64,000 nt of DNA from Nostoc carneum NIES-2107 (GTDB taxonomy: Bacteria > Cyanobacteriota > Cyanobacteriia > Cyanobacteriales > Nostocaceae). How positions within the stretch are numbered: position 1 is the first letter of the stretch; each line of letters starts with the position of its first letter. This document shows, piece by piece, positions 27,811-36,940 of the stretch. A program made the translations under genes and the position numbers. The notes beneath the pieces were generated by a model, which saw nothing but the letters and a program-made list of their open reading frames with translations, searched no databases and was not told the origin of the DNA. Where the stretch lies: the NCBI GenBank assembly GCA_002368155.1, contig AP018183.1, positions 124,001 to 188,000 on the forward strand. Reading direction: 5' to 3'.

Positions 27811-29574
27811 TCAAGATTCTTCAAATAGGCGATCGCCCCGATGTAATCGTTCTGCAATTTGATAAGTTTGACCTTGAGAACGCATAGTGGGCGAATGAGC
27901 TGCTAAATACCGAGATGCAGCAACTAATATATGAATCCCTGCCGGAGTTTTACCTAGGAGTGAGTACTGGCGAAAAGCAGCCTCTATTTCTTGAATAACA
28001 TGAAAATCACGATTTTCACGCAACATCATTTTACCCAGCATAGCCATCAGTTTTTCTGGCGAACCACCGCTATATAAATAATTAGCTACTAATTGCCCTG
28101 TTTGGTTTACTTGTTGCTGACGGTCTAATAAATCTGGTAGCTGTTGGAGTAATTTTTCAGGATTTTCTGTGGTGTCTTTTGGTTCTGGTAGCCGTGCTGG
28201 TGGTACATTCAAAAAGCGATTTAAATACACACTCATCGCCGCATCAAAAACTCCTTTGAGGAGTTCAATTGTTGGTACTCTTCGCAATGCTTGATTTACA
28301 GCATTAGCAAAGGTAAATGGATGATGGGCAGAATTCCAATCGCCAAAATCATTATTGGTGTGGAAACGAGCTACTCGTAATGCTGCTGCATAAGTAACAA
28401 TGCTAGCTAATTGTTCTGCTTTACAACCTGCTTGCAGTGCATCTAATAGCGAATCAGCAATCGCTTGTGGGTCTTCACCCAATAAAATTGGTAATAATTC
28501 CTCTTGCTTTGACCAAGTTCCTTGGCGAGATTTACCTATACTTAATGCTGTAGGTAATCGCTCACTAGCCGATTCCAAGATGGCGACTAAATCTACAGGG
28601 TAGCGCCAGGAATTAGATTCTTCCATTCTATCGGCATTAGCTAAACCCGGGACTAAGCTAGGCAAAATAGACTCAGCAGCTTGCCAACCCACCGCATCAA
28701 GTGCCTCTAACGCTTTGTTGATAAAATCAAGGGTATGCCCAACGTCAAGATAACGATGATCGCAAGCCGCACAGAACAGCATATCTGCTATTTGTTGTGA
28801 ATTTCCTCCAAAAGCGATCGCAGATACTAAACATCTCTGCGCTGCTTCAGTATCTCGTACCTGAATAAATTGGCGGAACCAGCTTTTGAGAGTTGCAATA
28901 TCAACTGTCGAGTTAGGTAAAGGATGGACAACAAACTCTGGTGGCGAACCTGCGCTATCATTCGCTACTGCTGACAATCCATGAAACAAAGCCCGGGGTT
29001 TATCTTCTGCATCTAGATAAGGTAGGAGATTCATCATACAAGTGTGAATAGTTAACCCTGTACTCCAACCTGCTTTGTTATAGCGAGTGCCAAATTCTAA
29101 CCCCATGAGAAATGGTTCGGCCGGATTAACTCCCATATCTAAAAGTGCGATCGCACTTTTAGCAATCACTAAAGAAATGTTTTGCTCTAAACCATCTTGT
29201 AAACGTTGGCGGTGGTGGGTATGAAGGTTACCTGGTGGCGCTAAATTTACCCATACTTCACCATCACGGATTTCTACAGGGAAACAAGGAACATCATCTG
29301 CCCAAGAGTCAAAAGTGCCACCACTAGCGAGGTCAAAACGGGCATAATGCCAAGGACAGGTAACAATACCATCCTTGCAGGTGCTGCCTTTGAGAGGAAA
29401 GCCCATGTGGGGACAACGGTTGTCAATTGCATAAACTTGATCGTTGGCGTAAAACAAAGCAAGAGTCTGCTTTTGTTTGTGTACTAGTAAACTGCCTGCT
29501 GCTTGAACATCTTTAAGTTGAGCAACAAGGATATAATCATCTGTTTTGGTTGCACCTTCAAATATTTGAGTCAT
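27811..29574 (-). CDS. Rieske [2Fe-2S] protein with long helical C-terminal domain
   Basis: The product has 587 residues from the ATG at 29574 (MTQIFEG); the frame above it runs into the IS end. Residues about 15-115 are a Rieske domain with both cluster motifs, CPHMGFPL and CPWHYARFD. The following ~450 residues are alpha-helical and resemble no catalytic domain I recognise. Motifs such as HPLPNST and HHPFTFANAVNQALRR are histidine-bearing and could bind metal, which is inference. Two-domain Rieske proteins are usually electron-transfer or oxygenase components. The IS1380-type element ends 16 bp upstream of the start codon, so the native promoter has been displaced. Confidence 0.8.
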   Translation of the reverse strand: MTQIFEGATKTDDYILVAQLKDVQAAGSLLVHKQKQTLALFYANDQVYAIDNRCPHMGFPLKGSTCKDGIVTCPWHYARFDLASGGTFDSWADDVPCFPVEIRDGEVWVNLAPPGNLHTHHRQRLQDGLEQNISLVIAKSAIALLDMGVNPAEPFLMGLEFGTRYNKAGWSTGLTIHTCMMNLLPYLDAEDKPRALFHGLSAVANDSAGSPPEFVVHPLPNSTVDIATLKSWFRQFIQVRDTEAAQRCLVSAIAFGGNSQQIADMLFCAACDHRYLDVGHTLDFINKALEALDAVGWQAAESILPSLVPGLANADRMEESNSWRYPVDLVAILESASERLPTALSIGKSRQGTWSKQEELLPILLGEDPQAIADSLLDALQAGCKAEQLASIVTYAAALRVARFHTNNDFGDWNSAHHPFTFANAVNQALRRVPTIELLKGVFDAAMSVYLNRFLNVPPARLPEPKDTTENPEKLLQQLPDLLDRQQQVNQTGQLVANYLYSGGSPEKLMAMLGKMMLRENRDFHVIQEIEAAFRQYSLLGKTPAGIHILVAASRYLAAHSPTMRSQGQTYQIAERLHRGDRLFEES

Positions 29575-29590
29575 TGAATTGCACACTATT

Positions 29591-31445
29591 CCCGGATTTC
29601 TCACGGGTGAGAAAAAAATACTTGGGTTAGTCAGATTTAGGATAACTTAATTGATACATTATCAAACTCCCCACAGATTATGAGTAGTTCAAAGTAAAAA
29701 CCGAGTACACAAAAGATGGATAGGATACATTAAATTTGAAAAATACGGAGGAAATAAGAAATTAGTAATAAAAATTGATATGCCAGTTTGTTGGACTAGA
29801 TTAAGTAAAATAACCCAATTAATAGTTATTTAAAATTAGAATTAGCTATTACTGATGAATTCAATTATGTCATTAGTAATTGGCTTGGCAGTCGGGATAA
29901 ACACTCATAAATTGTTGCAAAAATGTCCTGATAAGGACAAGCACTACTAATTGCAATTAAAATTCTTCGTCTGCTAATAGTCATAACGGCTCCTAGCTTT
30001 AATAATTTTGTGCGTATAGTTCCAATCGTTGCATTTTTAAATTCCGTATTGACTAAACATTTCTCTCGCATGGTGTTCATTAAAATGTAAGCAATAGCTG
30101 CAAGCCATAAACGTAATTGATTTCCTTCAAATGTATGGGTACTTGTTCTATCACTTTTTAAATCTAATTTTTGTTCTTTTAGACAATTTTCTAAGTTGCC
30201 TCTCGGACAATATTTATGAGTATAAAGCTGTCCTGGAGGAATTTTATGAACAGGGAGCGAAGTTACTACAAAGCGAGTATCGACTTCTTCACAGCTATAA
30301 TTAACCTTGGCGACAACACGACGGCTACGGCTCCAACTGTCTAACGTTTGATAATCAAGTGAACAATACCAAACTGAATTATCAACACACATTGCAGCAT
30401 CTTTTTTTAAATCCGGTGTTCCAGGAAATAAGCTTTCAAAAAACTCAACTACGGGTTCAATTTTTCTTGAGTATTCTTGGGATGCACGATACTTGATTGA
30501 CTGAGATAGTTGAATTAGACGATTATTTTCAGGCAGCCCAAACACATAATCAATTCCAGTTTCGGATTCACACCATGCCATAATATCTTCTCTGGAATAA
30601 GCGCTATCTCCGCGAATAGTAATTTTCACATTTTCCCATCGCGAACGTATTATTTTTATGACTCGTTGTAATTCTTCTAACCCCCATGCTGCTGGGTCTA
30701 AATTGGATGCACGAAGTTTTGCCGCAAGTAAGTGTTTACCACAGAAAATATAAAGTGGGGCATAACAATATCCCTTATAGTAAGGGTTGAAAAATGTTTC
30801 TTCCTGATTACCATGTATTAAATTATCCGTAACATCTAAATCTACAATTATCTGCCGTGGTGGCTTTTTAAAAGATTCAAAAAATAGCTCAACTAACAAC
30901 GTTTCTATCGCTTCGGAATCATATTCAATACGGTGATACCGACTATTTTCTCTTGAAGGTACATCTTCTGGGCAATGTTCGAGACGATTTAAGGTACTTT
31001 TCCCTGCTAAAGTCATTAATTCTTGTTCTGAGTTAATTACTTTTCCAACTGCGAGCGCAAATATTGGGTCATGACGAAGGGTTTCATGGTCATTTATATC
31101 TTCATAGCCCATGATTAAGCCATATATTCTTTGTGCAACTAAACTATGAACTGGATATAAAATTTTATTTGGGTCTCGGTAGTCTTTGAAACATGCTGCG
31201 AATCGTGATGTTATTTCTCTTTTTTTGTCTAATTCCGCAATTAATATTAATCCTGCATCCGATGTTACAGGCTCACCCTTGAAATTAACTATAACTGAGG
31301 ATGACTGTACCTGTCCGAAAATGAACTGCTCCGGGATACAATGATTTTTATTTGGGGTCATACTTTAAACTGCTGAGATTCTTTTGCAATATACATTTTG
31401 GCAGTTTTTGACCCCTCTTTTCTAAAGTCTTGTGAGAAATCCAGG
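29591..31445 (-). mobile_element. IS1380-family insertion sequence
   Basis: The element is 1855 bp. The left end CCCGGATTTCTCAC matches the reverse complement of the right end, CCTGGATTTCTCAC, at 13 of 14 bases. It is flanked by TATT at 29587-29590 and at 31446-31449, a 4-bp target duplication as expected for the family. The left ~270 bp are non-coding and face the Rieske gene. Confidence 0.88.
29865..31361 (-). CDS. IS1380-family transposase
   Basis: The 498-residue product carries the N-terminal signature SDAGLILIAELDKK and GYEDINDHETLRHDP of IS1380 transposases. Catalytic acidic residues are in IVDLDVTDNLIHG, IRGDSAYSREDIMAWCE and NLENCLKEQKLD. Its length is normal and there is no interruption, so it is likely active. 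Confidence 0.93.
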   Translation of the reverse strand: MTPNKNHCIPEQFIFGQVQSSSVIVNFKGEPVTSDAGLILIAELDKKREITSRFAACFKDYRDPNKILYPVHSLVAQRIYGLIMGYEDINDHETLRHDPIFALAVGKVINSEQELMTLAGKSTLNRLEHCPEDVPSRENSRYHRIEYDSEAIETLLVELFFESFKKPPRQIIVDLDVTDNLIHGNQEETFFNPYYKGYCYAPLYIFCGKHLLAAKLRASNLDPAAWGLEELQRVIKIIRSRWENVKITIRGDSAYSREDIMAWCESETGIDYVFGLPENNRLIQLSQSIKYRASQEYSRKIEPVVEFFESLFPGTPDLKKDAAMCVDNSVWYCSLDYQTLDSWSRSRRVVAKVNYSCEEVDTRFVVTSLPVHKIPPGQLYTHKYCPRGNLENCLKEQKLDLKSDRTSTHTFEGNQLRLWLAAIAYILMNTMREKCLVNTEFKNATIGTIRTKLLKLGAVMTISRRRILIAISSACPYQDIFATIYECLSRLPSQLLMT

Positions 31446-31449
31446 TATT

Positions 31450-31964
31450 GACATCCATACTTCCACTGTGTCGAAGTTTTTCTCCTTTGAGCGTTTGTGC
31501 AATTATAATTTTTGTTAACTATCGCAATAGTACTTGACGCTTCCTTCTCACAGGAATTAAAAGATAAGGCAAAAGTACTGAAGAGTAAGTTAGCTTTTAA
31601 GCGCCAAAGAACTTCTAACCAATAGATGAAGGGAACGAATCAGCCGAAAGTTGTTCCCAAAAAACTTGACCCAATAGAAACCAGTCCAGCAGCAATGATA
31701 GAAAAGCCTAAACTAAAACCTAAAAGTTAGGCTCATTTAGCAACGCATCTCAACAGATTAGCAGTTTTTCAAAGTTTGGGTGAGATGCGTCGATGAGTGC
31801 AATCCGTTAGAACACACAATTATGCTTGCTTAATAGAAAAGCGTGAATAATTATTAAGTATACATTCTTCGTAATTATTAACCCTCTAAATGAGGGATAA
31901 TATGCCTTAGCCTTGAGACACAAGTTCTACCATTGGTGCATATTTATCACAGGAAGACTCATTA
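31450..31964. other. Intergenic region upstream of the Tat-exported protein
   Basis: It contains a possible 34-residue frame (31626-31730) and the inverted pair ACGCATCTCA (31743-31752) / TGAGATGCGT (31781-31790), a 10-bp stem around a 28-nt loop. A shorter stem, AGCCTAA/TTAGGCT, overlaps the end of the small frame. Confidence 0.45.
31626..31730 (+). CDS. Possible 34-residue peptide, Pro/Lys-rich
   Basis: The frame reads MKGTNQPKVVPKKLDP and ends with PKLKPKS before TAG. It is rich in Pro and Lys, has no hydrophobic core, and has only a weak purine-rich stretch upstream. Such short frames are often chance. It is reported because the region otherwise has no gene. Confidence 0.2.
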   Translation: MKGTNQPKVVPKKLDPIETSPAAMIEKPKLKPKS

Positions 31965-32474
31965 ATGGCTAAAAATTTTTTTTGGAGTCGTCGGGCAATT
32001 TTGAAAGGTATGGGTATTGCCAGCATTGGTACTTTAGCTGCTTTCCCTACACTCAGTATGGCTAAAGAAAGCTACGCAAGTATACCTTCAAGAGGGCGAA
32101 CTAAGCAAAAAGGAGCGGTAGGCTCATGGTCATTTATTATAAGTTTTGCCAATGGTTCACAAGATAAGTCACTGGGGGCTTTCACGTCTGATGGTATTAG
32201 CATCATTACAAATGAGCGTACTAAATCCACAGGATTTGGAGTTTGGGAAAGTACTGGTTTTAATACATTTACCTATAAATTCCGCGAACCAATATATGAG
32301 CAAAACGGTAATTTAGCCGGGGAAGTTTATGTGGTTCAAGACGCAATTTTGAATGAAATAATTGATGAATTTAATAGCACAGGAAAAGGAACTGTATATG
32401 ATTTAAAGGGCAAGATCATTGCTGTTGAAAATACTACAGCCCAAGCAACCCGTATTAAAAACGAAAATTTCTAA
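31965..32474 (+). CDS. Tat-exported calycin-like protein
   Basis: The 169-residue product has a twin-arginine signal (SRRAILKG, then a hydrophobic stretch GIASIGTLAAFPTLSMA), implying folded export. The mature part has GSWSFIISFANG, DGISIITNERTKSTGFGVWE and a C-terminal GTVYDLKGKIIAVENTTAQATRI. This strand pattern and closing Arg resemble small lipocalin-like or allene-oxide-cyclase-like barrels found in many bacteria. No active site can be assigned. The AGGAAGACTC before the ATG offers a ribosome-binding site. Confidence 0.6.
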   Translation: MAKNFFWSRRAILKGMGIASIGTLAAFPTLSMAKESYASIPSRGRTKQKGAVGSWSFIISFANGSQDKSLGAFTSDGISIITNERTKSTGFGVWESTGFNTFTYKFREPIYEQNGNLAGEVYVVQDAILNEIIDEFNSTGKGTVYDLKGKIIAVENTTAQATRIKNENF

Positions 32475-32653
32475 CTACTTCCAATTCCTTATATATGAGT
32501 TGGAAACTTAGTTAATAGCTGTAGATGTTTAATTATAAAAAAGCCACTTCCGTTGATTAAACAGTCCATCAATAAATATAATTCATTTCTACATGAAGAG
32601 GTTTATCTAGGGCTTGCTGAAAAAGTCATTCCAAGGCAAGAGAAAAATTGATT

Positions 32654-34378
32654 GGGTGCGGCTCTTTTAGAAAGATGGAGAGGAAGTCAAACAATTAATG
32701 CTGTTGATAGTGGAGTAGTAGAACAACGAGCTTGAGTGACACCTTTGAGTAAAGGAATGCCACATTGATATAGCGTCGAATAATGACGTTGAAGTTCTTG
32801 CTGTTGATGAAAGCACCAATAGTCATTCCAATCACCACTAACATGGAGAGAACGAAGACGTAAAATAGCCTCAGCACCTTCAAGACCCCATCGAGCGCCA
32901 GTAATGTCCATTCGGTCTTTAATCAAGTAACGACAAGCGCCCTCAATCACGCCAGTAGCAATAGGAAAACCCGCAGCTAAATAATCATCGTACTGAAGAT
33001 AAGCACGATAATTGAGCAGATAATTAGCGCATTTATCAACACTCAAACGTTGTTCGTCTTTTAGTTGATGCAAGGTAGCACTACGGCGGATGCCAGCAGC
33101 AACCAAACTCGATTTACCTTGAAGGATATGCAGTAAACGTTCGCTTACCCAATCTTCAGCTTGTTTAGTGCTAGGAGAATGGAAGACAAATGCTGCTTTC
33201 CACAGATACTCAATCACATGGATAATATCGAGAACAATAGTTAGCTTGATGTTGTGTTTTCGAGCTAATTGTTTGAGAAGACGTAATTGTGTCTTATTCC
33301 CATCAACTAATGCTACCCAATTTTTTTGTTGGTTTGGGTCACGATGCAGTGCCTCATCAAATGCTTCGGCAATGACTGTTTGGGGTTCTTTAACTAAACT
33401 AGCCCAAACACGCTTTCCTTCAGGTCGAGGACGCTTAGGGTTGTCAGATTCTTTTGAGTTAAGGATTTGTTGGGGTGTACGAATAAACGGTTTGATAGTA
33501 TAGACAGCAGCTACCGTTGCCATCCGCTTTGAATTACGCTTTTCTCCCTTTGTCAGTCGTTTTTCTAACTTTTTTTGACTAGAAATAGCTCGTTTTTGGG
33601 TGTTTGGGCGTAAATCTTCTCTCCGCATCACCACACCCTTTCCATCAGCACTGATGACTATGATTTCTCCTGTCTGTTCCGATTGCTTTGATTGCGCTTG
33701 TTGATATTCATAGAACTGGTCAAAGTCACTTGCACTTTTGAGCGCTAATTCTTCAACTTGACGCTTGGGGACTTGTGCTGCCGTTGTTTTCTTGATGATT
33801 TCGACTGTAGAGTTAAATCCGTTTAAGGCAACAACTGAAGCCACTCGCTGCCTGATTCCGTGTGAGTATTGTTCTACTGGTAGGTTTAATTCTGCATCCA
33901 ATGGATTGAGGCTAGTGATCTTTCTGCCACCGTAGCCTATTCGTCTGACTGTGACTGTGCCAAATATTGTTGTTAGTTTTCTTGCTTGTTTACGCTTATG
34001 GGTTCTTTTGGCTCCGTCGCTACCAGAACAATCACCTTCTATTTCGTCGTCACTACGCCTGTCTAAATACCCTTGTATTAGCCTTCTTAATAGTTCGTTT
34101 CCGTTCACAAACAGCTTGTTCTCTAATTCTCCATGTTCCAGACCACAAACACTGTCTGAACTTAACCATTCCACCATTTCTTCAAACAGTTGACGTGCTT
34201 GTGTGAAAAATACGCCTTCATTTGAGGTAGATGCTTGCATATCCTTGAGTCTATCCCCTGAATTTTGTAATTTTTGGAGCTTGTTTAAGAACTGGTAATT
34301 TGTTCAATACCTTTGTTTGACAAGCATCTCCTAAATTACCCTTATTCAGGATACCGTATTCTCAAAAGAGCCGCACCC
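32654..34378 (-). mobile_element. ISKra4-family element nested in the IS1182-type element
   Basis: The element is 1725 bp with inverted ends GGGTGCGGCTCTTTT. It is flanked by a 9-bp duplication, AAATTGATT at 32645-32653 and 34379-34387. It inserted immediately downstream of the stop codon of the host transposase, so it did not break that gene. Confidence 0.9.
32687..34240 (-). CDS. ISKra4-family transposase
   Basis: The product has 517 residues. Typical features are the N-terminal region ending FGTVTVRRIGYGG, the LNLPVEQYSHGIRQRVA motif, acidic residues in ISADGKGVVMR, VALVDGNKTQLRLL and TIVLDIIHVIEYLW, and the C-terminal GVIEGACRYLIKDRMDITGARW. It is full length and uninterrupted. Confidence 0.92.
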   Translation of the reverse strand: MQASTSNEGVFFTQARQLFEEMVEWLSSDSVCGLEHGELENKLFVNGNELLRRLIQGYLDRRSDDEIEGDCSGSDGAKRTHKRKQARKLTTIFGTVTVRRIGYGGRKITSLNPLDAELNLPVEQYSHGIRQRVASVVALNGFNSTVEIIKKTTAAQVPKRQVEELALKSASDFDQFYEYQQAQSKQSEQTGEIIVISADGKGVVMRREDLRPNTQKRAISSQKKLEKRLTKGEKRNSKRMATVAAVYTIKPFIRTPQQILNSKESDNPKRPRPEGKRVWASLVKEPQTVIAEAFDEALHRDPNQQKNWVALVDGNKTQLRLLKQLARKHNIKLTIVLDIIHVIEYLWKAAFVFHSPSTKQAEDWVSERLLHILQGKSSLVAAGIRRSATLHQLKDEQRLSVDKCANYLLNYRAYLQYDDYLAAGFPIATGVIEGACRYLIKDRMDITGARWGLEGAEAILRLRSLHVSGDWNDYWCFHQQQELQRHYSTLYQCGIPLLKGVTQARCSTTPLSTALIV

Positions 34379-34386
34379 AAATTGAT

Positions 34387-34968
34387 TCAGTAGTCAGGGA
34401 AGAGCAAAGATAAGTTTTTGTTGTCTGCAATCAAACGGAACATCACTTTTGCTAATAAAAGAAGTGAAAAAAGATGTAATGTTGAAAAATTGGCATAAAA
34501 ATTCCCAAAAAAGCCGTGAAAGAAGGGTGAAAGATTCATGACTAAAAAAGTAATAGCAATAGCAGTGACAGAGGTATGAGGAAGTTTAGCCATGACTCTA
34601 CCCAAGTTAAATCTTCGTTTACCTTGTCCGAATTTACCCTCAATAGAGTTACGAATTAGCTCATCTTCTCGTGCTTGTTTCTTTTTTTCAGGACTGACAT
34701 TTTTAGGTGGTCTCCCTAAAGGTGGCCCACTAATTCTAATTCCTCTTTCTTGACACCAAGAGCGGTTGTCTCTAGTGCGATAAATTTTATCAACATGAAC
34801 TGATTCTGGATAATACCTGGTGTAGTTTTTGTAGGCTTCTACTTGTGATTTTAAGTCGCCTGATTCGTTAAAATTATCCCAACTAATATGGTCTAAAAAT
34901 ACATAGCCATCATAGCAACTAGCTGAAAGCTTTGCCCCAAACTCTACTTTTTTTTCCAGCTTTACCAC
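34387..34968 (-). CDS. IS1182/IS5-type transposase, C-terminal frame
   Basis: This holds the catalytic C-terminal half (VDKIYRTRDNRSWCQERGI, GPPLGRPPK, RNSIEGKFGQGKRRFNLGR). Its true reading starts inside the A8 run at 34948-34955, where the upstream frame must shift to join it as AGKKVEFGAKLSASCYDGY. Alone it has no proper start. Either ribosomal or transcriptional slippage on A8 yields the full ~500-residue enzyme, or a one-base insertion (A7 to A8) has killed the gene. Confidence 0.75.
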   Translation of the reverse strand: MVKLEKKVEFGAKLSASCYDGYVFLDHISWDNFNESGDLKSQVEAYKNYTRYYPESVHVDKIYRTRDNRSWCQERGIRISGPPLGRPPKNVSPEKKKQAREDELIRNSIEGKFGQGKRRFNLGRVMAKLPHTSVTAIAITFLVMNLSPFFHGFFGNFYANFSTLHLFSLLLLAKVMFRLIADNKNLSLLFPDY

Positions 34969-35896
34969 GGACTATCGGACGAATGTGTGGTTGATTTAAA
35001 TTGACAATACGGTCTTCTATACTAATTTTTTTATTTTCATATAACCAAAGTTGTTGACGATAAATTTCTGCTACTACCAGTAACTTCTTATATTGCCTAT
35101 TACTCAGGTTGAAGAGTGACGCACCTAACTCCATTAGCTGCTGAATGTGAGCTAAATTTCTTTTGATATATTGCAGTTGCCGTTTAATGGCTTTCCTTCT
35201 TTCTTTAATGGTCGGTTTTCTTTTTTTGGCTACCAATAAGTAATTTTTTCTAGCTATATTTCTATAGGTTCTCGGTTTTTTGATACTCTTTAACAAGAGG
35301 GAGTTATATAAAATATCTATAATTGTTTCTGTATGCTTTCTGGCTTGATTTAATAATCCTAAGTCTGTGGGATAACTGATATCCGCTGGCGCACAACTCG
35401 CATCTAATATTAATTTTCCCCGATTGGTCGGCTCATTTTTTAAATCCTCGGTTTCTGACTTTTTTGATTTTACTTCTACCTCCTCTTTACTTTCTAACAC
35501 TTGCTTGACTATTTCTCGATTCAGTTTGTTAACTAATTTTATATCTATTCTTTCTCTAAAGTGAACTAACATTGACGCATCAAATGGGGCATTATTGCTA
35601 TAGCAAGACATTCCTATAAAGTATTGCAGATAGGGATTCTCCCTAATTTGCTCTACTGTCTCTCTATCACTTATGCCTAGTTTTTCTTTAATTATTAAAG
35701 CACCATTAGCCATCCTAAATGTTTTGGCTGGCGCGCCCATTTCTGCTGAAAATATTGCTGCGTACTCTGCTTCAAATTCTGACCAAGGTATCATCTTTGC
35801 CATGATTACCCAACGGTTATCTGAGGCTAGTTTTCCCCCAAAGGGTAGTTCAAAGTCTTCTGCTGCTGTTTCTTGCTTTTGCGCTTTTCGATACAT
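34919..35896 (-). CDS. IS1182/IS5-type transposase, N-terminal frame
   Basis: This is a 325-residue frame with the N-terminal DUF772-like part (FRMANGALIIKEKLGISDRETVEQIRENPYLQYFIG, FRERI) and the first catalytic Asp in LILDASCAPADISYP. After the A8 run it reads off-frame (KSRVWGKAFS) to a stop. It overlaps the C-terminal frame by about 50 bp. Confidence 0.75.
   Translation of the reverse strand: MYRKAQKQETAAEDFELPFGGKLASDNRWVIMAKMIPWSEFEAEYAAIFSAEMGAPAKTFRMANGALIIKEKLGISDRETVEQIRENPYLQYFIGMSCYSNNAPFDASMLVHFRERIDIKLVNKLNREIVKQVLESKEEVEVKSKKSETEDLKNEPTNRGKLILDASCAPADISYPTDLGLLNQARKHTETIIDILYNSLLLKSIKKPRTYRNIARKNYLLVAKKRKPTIKERRKAIKRQLQYIKRNLAHIQQLMELGASLFNLSNRQYKKLLVVAEIYRQQLWLYENKKISIEDRIVNLNQPHIRPIVRGKAGKKSRVWGKAFS
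34948..34955 (-). promoter_or_regulatory. A8 slippage run joining the two transposase frames
   Basis: Eight T on the plus strand, A8 in the message, lie between GG and GTAGAG. Seven A would keep one continuous frame. The join therefore requires loss of one A or a +1/-2 slip. Confidence 0.6.
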
Positions 35897-36044
35897 ATCA
35901 ACGCAACTTGCTACAAGGGTTTTTACTTACTTTATCCTTTTTCCTTGCACTTTATTCTCTTTTATCCCCCCAAATCTCTTGATTTATCTAGGTTTTTTGT
36001 TTATTCTGCAAGCCCTATCTAATTCTTCAGATTAGTCAATCTAA

Positions 36045-36911
36045 TTAAAATTTGTGATGATTTAGAAACTGCAAAATATGTTGAAATGTTATTTCTGGTT
36101 GTTCAATCTGAGGTGCATGACCGCAATTTTTCAGCTTGATTAGCTCAGAGTTGGGAATATCTTGCTGAAATTTTCCTGCATCTTCAGATGGGAGCATATT
36201 GTCAGCTTCTCCCCATAAAATCAGTGTTGGTTTGTCAACTTGGGCAATTTTATTCGCTAAGTTGCTATAACCACCAGTTTTGACATAAGAACTCATGGCA
36301 TCATGCCAAAGGGGCATTTCTTGATGTAGCATCGCACACTGAATAGCTAAAAGTATTTCTGGAGCTAAATTAGCTATAATACTGCCTATATTTAATGCCA
36401 AAATATGTCGTTGACGTAGGTATTCAACAGCAAAAAAATCAAAAGGAGGAAACAAGTATTTGCTAAAAGTGGGAGCACCAGTATAATCCAAGCTATTAAT
36501 CAATACTAACGATTTCACGACTTCAGGATAAGTGAGCGTAAAGTCAATTGCAGTTGCACCACCCATTGATGCACCTACTAGTACGATAGGCTGATTAATT
36601 AAAGTTGCCCAAAATTCGTAAAGGTGAATTTTAATGTTATTTGGACTGTATTTAATTTGTTTTTGCCTTTGTGTAAAACCAAAACCTAACAAATCTACTG
36701 CCCATGTTTCATTTTGAGTCGCAAGTAATGGCAACAAGAAACGGAACTCTAGGATGGAACTGTCGAAGCCATGCAACAACAGAATCGGTGTTCCTCCCAA
36801 TCCTTGGTGAATGTAGGTTGTTAAGATTGGCTGTTGACTGAGGGAAGTTACAAGGGCAATTCTTTCAATACTATTGATGAAGGCGATCGCTTTTGGATCT
36901 GTTATAGGCAT
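36045..36911 (-). CDS. Alpha/beta hydrolase
   Basis: This is a 288-residue single-domain hydrolase with the oxyanion segment LLLHGFDSS, nucleophile S115 in GASMGG, a probable acid in LILWGEADNMLPSEDA and the catalytic His in KNCGHAPQIEQP. There is no signal peptide. Proteins of this kind are esterases or C-C hydrolases of secondary metabolism; the substrate is unknown. The start codon is only 29 bp from that of the divergent membrane hydrolase, so the two genes share one small promoter region. Confidence 0.85.
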   Translation of the reverse strand: MPITDPKAIAFINSIERIALVTSLSQQPILTTYIHQGLGGTPILLLHGFDSSILEFRFLLPLLATQNETWAVDLLGFGFTQRQKQIKYSPNNIKIHLYEFWATLINQPIVLVGASMGGATAIDFTLTYPEVVKSLVLINSLDYTGAPTFSKYLFPPFDFFAVEYLRQRHILALNIGSIIANLAPEILLAIQCAMLHQEMPLWHDAMSSYVKTGGYSNLANKIAQVDKPTLILWGEADNMLPSEDAGKFQQDIPNSELIKLKNCGHAPQIEQPEITFQHILQFLNHHKF

Positions 36912-36940
36912 GATCTAATAATCAATTACTTTGAACTTTA

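Larger units (their letters stand above)
32610..36015 (-). mobile_element. IS1182/IS5-type element carrying a nested ISKra4 element
   Basis: The outer ends read GGGCTTGCTGAA on the left and, inverted, GGGCTTGCAGAA on the right. TATCTA flanks both sides (32604-32609 and 36016-36021). Without the nested element and its duplicated target it would be 1672 bp. The transposase is in two frames. Confidence 0.8.
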
